Positions 6,711-7,934 of a DNA stretch of 7,934 nucleotides are shown piece after piece. Source of the stretch: CAG-533 sp964589375. Lineage in GTDB: Bacteria > Bacillota_I > Bacilli_A > RF39 > UBA660. The position numbers were made by a program, and so were the translations under genes. The stretch lies in contig CAZPSA010000054.1 in the NCBI GenBank assembly GCA_964589375.1, forward strand, positions 1-7,934. Direction: 5' to 3'. Numbering within the stretch: the first letter of the stretch is position 1; the number at the start of each line of letters is the position of its first letter. The notes below the pieces were generated by a model. That model was not told where the DNA came from, did not search any database, and saw nothing but the letters and a program-made list of their open reading frames with translations.

Positions 6711-6736
6711 AAAAAGTTCTAGCACCCTAGAACTTT
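6711..6736 (-). terminator. Intercistronic hairpin between dnaK and pepF, probable partial terminator
   Basis: On the minus strand AAAGTTCTAG (6736-6727) pairs perfectly with CTAGAACTTT (6722-6713) in a 10-bp stem closed by a 4-nt loop (GGTG). Only T5 follows (6715-6711, three of them part of the stem) before GG. The strong stem with a short T-tract suggests partial termination or an RNA-processing/stability element that lowers pepF-dnaJ expression relative to dnaK. It starts 4 nt after the dnaK stop codon. Confidence 0.65.
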
Positions 6737-7106
6737 CTTCTTATTTATTTACAAATTCTGCTTCTTCGGCTTTTGGCTCTTCATCATTAGTATTTTCATT
6801 AGCATTATTTGCAGCATTTGCTTTAGCAGCTTCTTCATATACTTTTGAAGCTAAAGCCATTGCCTTTTCATTTAAAGCTTTAGTTTTTTCCTTAATATCT
6901 TCAACATTAGTTTGTTCTAATGATTTTTTAAGTTCTTCAATTAATTTTTCTGTTTCTTTCTTTTCATCATCAGTTAATTTATCATTTAAGTCTTTAATTG
7001 CTTTTTCGGTTGCAAATATAGTTTGATCAGCTTCATTTCTTGCATCTGCTTCAGCACGGCGTTTTTCATCAGCTTCTTTATTAGCTTCAGCATCTTTCAT
7101 CATACG

Positions 7107-7127
7107 ATCTATTTCTTCATATGTTAA
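7107..7127 (-). repeat. 21-nt exact direct repeat, copy 2 (inside dnaK)
   Basis: Identical in sequence and frame to 3087-3107 in holA, encoding Leu-Thr-Tyr-Glu-Glu-Ile-Asp. It sits 9 nt downstream (in the gene's direction) of the internal TAA, at the start of the lid domain, where other DnaK proteins usually have an Asp or Glu in place of the Tyr. Confidence 0.85.
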
Positions 7128-7136
7128 ATTTGTATT

Positions 7137-7139
7137 TTA
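7137..7139 (-). other. Internal in-frame stop codon TAA in dnaK
   Basis: The codon stands between KEQYITIT and NTNLTYEEIDRMM, where homologues commonly have Ser (ITI-x-S-S-x-L). A single C to A change (TCA to TAA) would explain it. TAA is the true terminator of six other frames here (cvpA, rnhC, holA, dnaJ, pepF and the dnaK end), so it is not reassigned. Confidence 0.85.
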
Positions 7140-7934
7140 AGTTATAGTAATATATTGTTCTTTATTTGTTCCTAAATATTTAGCTTTAACATTTACTATA
7201 CCATTAGCATCTATATCAAATGTTACTTCAATTTGCGGTACACCACGTGGTGCTGGAGGAATATTACCTAATTGAAATCTTCCTAAAGTTTTATTATCTG
7301 CTGCCATTTGTCTTTCGCCTTGTAAAACATGAATATCAACAGCAGGTTGATTATCAGCAGCGGTAGAAAATACTTGGCTCTTACTAGTTGGAATAGTAGT
7401 ATTTCTTGGAATTAAGACAGTCATAACATCTCCTAAAGTTTCAATTCCAAGTGATAATGGTGTAACATCAAGTAAAACTAAGTCATTTACTTCACCTGTT
7501 AAAACTCCACCTTGAATAGCAGCACCCATAGCAACTACTTCATCTGGATTAACAGATTTATTTGGCTCTTTACCTAATTCTTTTTTTACTAATTCTTGAA
7601 TATAAGGTATTCTAGTTGAACCACCAACTAAGATTACTTCATCAATATCTTTAGCGGTTAAATTAGCATCCTTTAAAGCCTTTTTAACTGGTTCTAGAGT
7701 AGAATCAAATAACTCACGACATAAATCCTCAAATTTAGCTTTAGTTAAATTAATATCCATATGAACTGGGCCTTCAGATGTTTGCGAAATAAATGGTAAA
7801 TTAATATTAGTTGTGCTCATACCACTTAAGTCTTTTTTCGCTTTTTCAGCAGCATCTTTAACTCTTTGCATTGCCATTTTATCTTTTGATAAATCAATTC
7901 CTGTTTCTTTCTTAAATTCAGAAACTAAATAATC

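Larger units (their letters stand above)
6741..7934 (-). pseudogene. dnaK: DnaK (Hsp70), 5' part outside the window, interrupted by an in-frame TAA
   Basis: ATP-dependent Hsp70 chaperone. Only the C-terminal two thirds is present: the frame is open to the right edge, entering with DYLVSEFKKETGIDLSKDK. The nucleotide-binding domain part includes ILVGGSTRIP (near 7632-7605) and NPDEVVAMGAAIQGG. Then come the interdomain linker DLVLLDVTPLSLG (7484-7446), the substrate-binding beta domain (GERQMAADNKTLGRFQL, IPPAPRGVPQIEV) and the helical lid with an acidic Ala/Asn/Glu tail ending FVNK. After 265 codons a TAA (7137-7139) interrupts the frame; 131 further codons of unmistakable lid sequence follow in the same frame, so no frameshift is involved. 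The ATG pair at 7103-7098 has no ribosome binding site, so restart there is unlikely. Translation would give a lidless DnaK. A real nonsense mutation, a sequence error and suppression cannot be told apart here. It is followed by pepF and dnaJ. Confidence 0.85.

Noticed and set aside
6717..6730. CIRCE-like element near the dnaK-pepF junction because of a GTGCTAG string
   Set aside because: CIRCE needs TTAGCACTC-N9-GAGTGCTAA; only a few bases match and the inverted repeat here is a simple terminator-like stem.
7098..7877. Reading dnaK as two separate genes, one from the ATG at 7877 and one from the ATG at 7103
   Set aside because: Upstream codons up to 7934 are clear DnaK sequence, so 7877 is an internal Met. 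The second piece is the DnaK lid in the same frame with no ribosome binding site, so both belong to one interrupted gene.

Overview
The window comes from an AT-rich, low-GC Gram-positive bacterium of the Bacilli or related uncultured gut-Firmicutes type. This is inferred from the strongly A/T-ending codons, the anti-Shine-Dalgarno matches (AGGAGG, AGGTGAT, GGTGAT), the presence of RNase HIII and a thioredoxin/CvpA/HolA/LepB/DnaJ/PepF/DnaK protein set of firmicute type. The standard bacterial code applies: Trp is TGG (for example in the thioredoxin WCGPC motif), and TAA, TAG and TGA all end genes here. The exact lineage cannot be named from the sequence alone.

Layout, left to right. Positions 1-73 hold the start of a minus-strand gene that leaves the window after four codons. 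It has a good ribosome binding site and a promoter with perfect TTGACA and TATAAT boxes, whose 15-nt spacer contains a run of seven G. Next is the terminator of a minus-strand operon, cvpA (458-1174, GTG start) followed by a thioredoxin gene (162-455). A short divergent intergenic region separates cvpA from the only plus-strand gene, rnhC (RNase HIII, 1273-2208). rnhC converges on holA and the two are separated by a hairpin terminator usable from both sides. lepB (signal peptidase I) and holA (DNA polymerase III delta) form a tight minus-strand pair with an ATGA overlap and their own extended -10 promoter. Upstream lies a chaperone operon read dnaK, pepF, dnaJ on the minus strand, ending in a terminator at 3741-3768. 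An oligoendopeptidase F gene sits between dnaK and dnaJ and overlaps dnaJ by one base.

Almost everything is housekeeping: redox balance, RNA-DNA hybrid removal, replication clamp loading, secretion and protein folding. I see no defence system, mobile element, CRISPR array or tRNA/rRNA. Two things stand out. One is the homopolymer-containing promoter at the left edge, which looks like a candidate phase-variation switch. The other is dnaK, which carries an in-frame TAA between its substrate-binding beta domain and helical lid while homology continues in the same frame on both sides. Around that stop there is a cluster of unexpected Tyr codons and a 21-nt exact match to holA. The dnaK lesion may be a real mutation or a sequence error.
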